Shown here one piece after another: positions 13,155-13,269 of a stretch of 13,269 nt of DNA; the stretch's first letter is position 1, and each line of letters starts with the position of its first letter. This stretch comes from an uncultured Eubacterium sp. (GTDB lineage: Bacteria; Bacillota; Clostridia; Lachnospirales; Lachnospiraceae). The DNA lies in assembly GCA_934351445.1 (NCBI GenBank), contig CAKRIZ010000047.1:1-13269 (forward strand), read 5' to 3'. Made by a program: the position numbers and the translations under genes. The notes under the pieces are model-generated. The model saw only the letters and a program-made list of their open reading frames with translations. It was not told the DNA's origin and did no database searches.

Positions 13155-13269
13155 AGTATATACCGCAGGGCTAATGGCTGCAGGCACAGGGATTTCTGTC
13201 AACTGCGACTTTTGTCCGGCGAAGTGCGAGCGATTCGTAAACGAACTTCATGTCATAGCTGAAAGCCGC
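13155..13269. other. Gene-poor right edge, possible flank of the repeat or end of an upstream gene
   Basis: On the minus strand a frame is open from the window edge to a TAG at 13171-13173 (32 codons). It could be the tail of an upstream gene, but I recognise no family in it. A palindrome TTCGT-aa-ACGAA lies at 13234-13245. A lone TTGACA (minus strand, near 13195-13200) has no matching -10 box. I cannot assign a function to this stretch. Confidence 0.3.

Noticed and set aside
13172..13200. Promoter for fmt built on the minus-strand TTGACA near 13195
   Set aside because: No acceptable -10 box occurs at 16-18 bp.
13005..13262. 85-codon plus-strand open frame at the right edge
   Set aside because: It covers half of the fold-back element and lacks a ribosome binding site and any known domain.
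1..13269. CRISPR array, tRNA, rRNA or phage/defence island
   Set aside because: No spaced identical repeats, no cloverleaf-like or rRNA sequence, and no integrase, capsid or defence effector genes were seen.

Overview
The window looks like chromosomal DNA from a gut-type Lachnospiraceae (Roseburia/Agathobacter/Coprococcus-like Clostridia). This rests on the translation, cell-cycle and thiamine gene order found in low- to mid-GC Firmicutes, strong AGGAGG-type ribosome binding sites, LSAC/LSGC lipoproteins, an HD-GYP protein, and a lipoprotein endonuclease with a C-terminal Cys/His tail that I associate with this family. The genus is an inference.

Right half, read on the minus strand from about 12840 down to 8666: fmt, a YugP-type membrane zinc peptidase, rsmB and rlmN form a tight run. 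Its spacings are 14 nt, a 14-nt overlap and 62 nt, and it closes with a clear intrinsic terminator at 8666-8704. A second minus-strand run follows: a PP2C phosphatase (stp/prpC), a PASTA Ser/Thr kinase (prkC), rsgA and thiN. It probably continues through a secreted lipoprotein nuclease and a small Dabb-domain protein, ending at a perfect 22-bp bidirectional terminator (2738-2783). Together these genes serve initiator-tRNA formylation, rRNA modification, 30S maturation, cell-envelope signalling and thiamine diphosphate synthesis. The rpe gene that often lies between rsgA and thiN is absent, and no def or priA gene lies directly upstream of fmt inside the window.

Left part: an HD-GYP cyclic-di-GMP phosphodiesterase (plus strand) is divergent from an acidic lipoprotein gene that is translationally coupled to a small two-repeat helical protein, both of unknown function. 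Their promoters lie back to back with the -35 boxes 6 bp apart inside a dyad. At the far left is the damaged start of a cytosine-5 DNA methyltransferase gene, joined from motif I almost directly to motif IV in another frame.

Non-coding structures are the most unusual content. A 134-bp MITE-like element (12-bp perfect terminal inverted repeats, 8-bp flanking direct repeat AATTATTA) sits in the 5' leader of the lipoprotein gene. A 281-bp fold-back element lies just upstream of fmt. Four imperfect copies of a 12-bp AT-rich tandem repeat join rsmB and rlmN. I see no rRNA, tRNA, CRISPR array or phage genes, and no clear new defence system.
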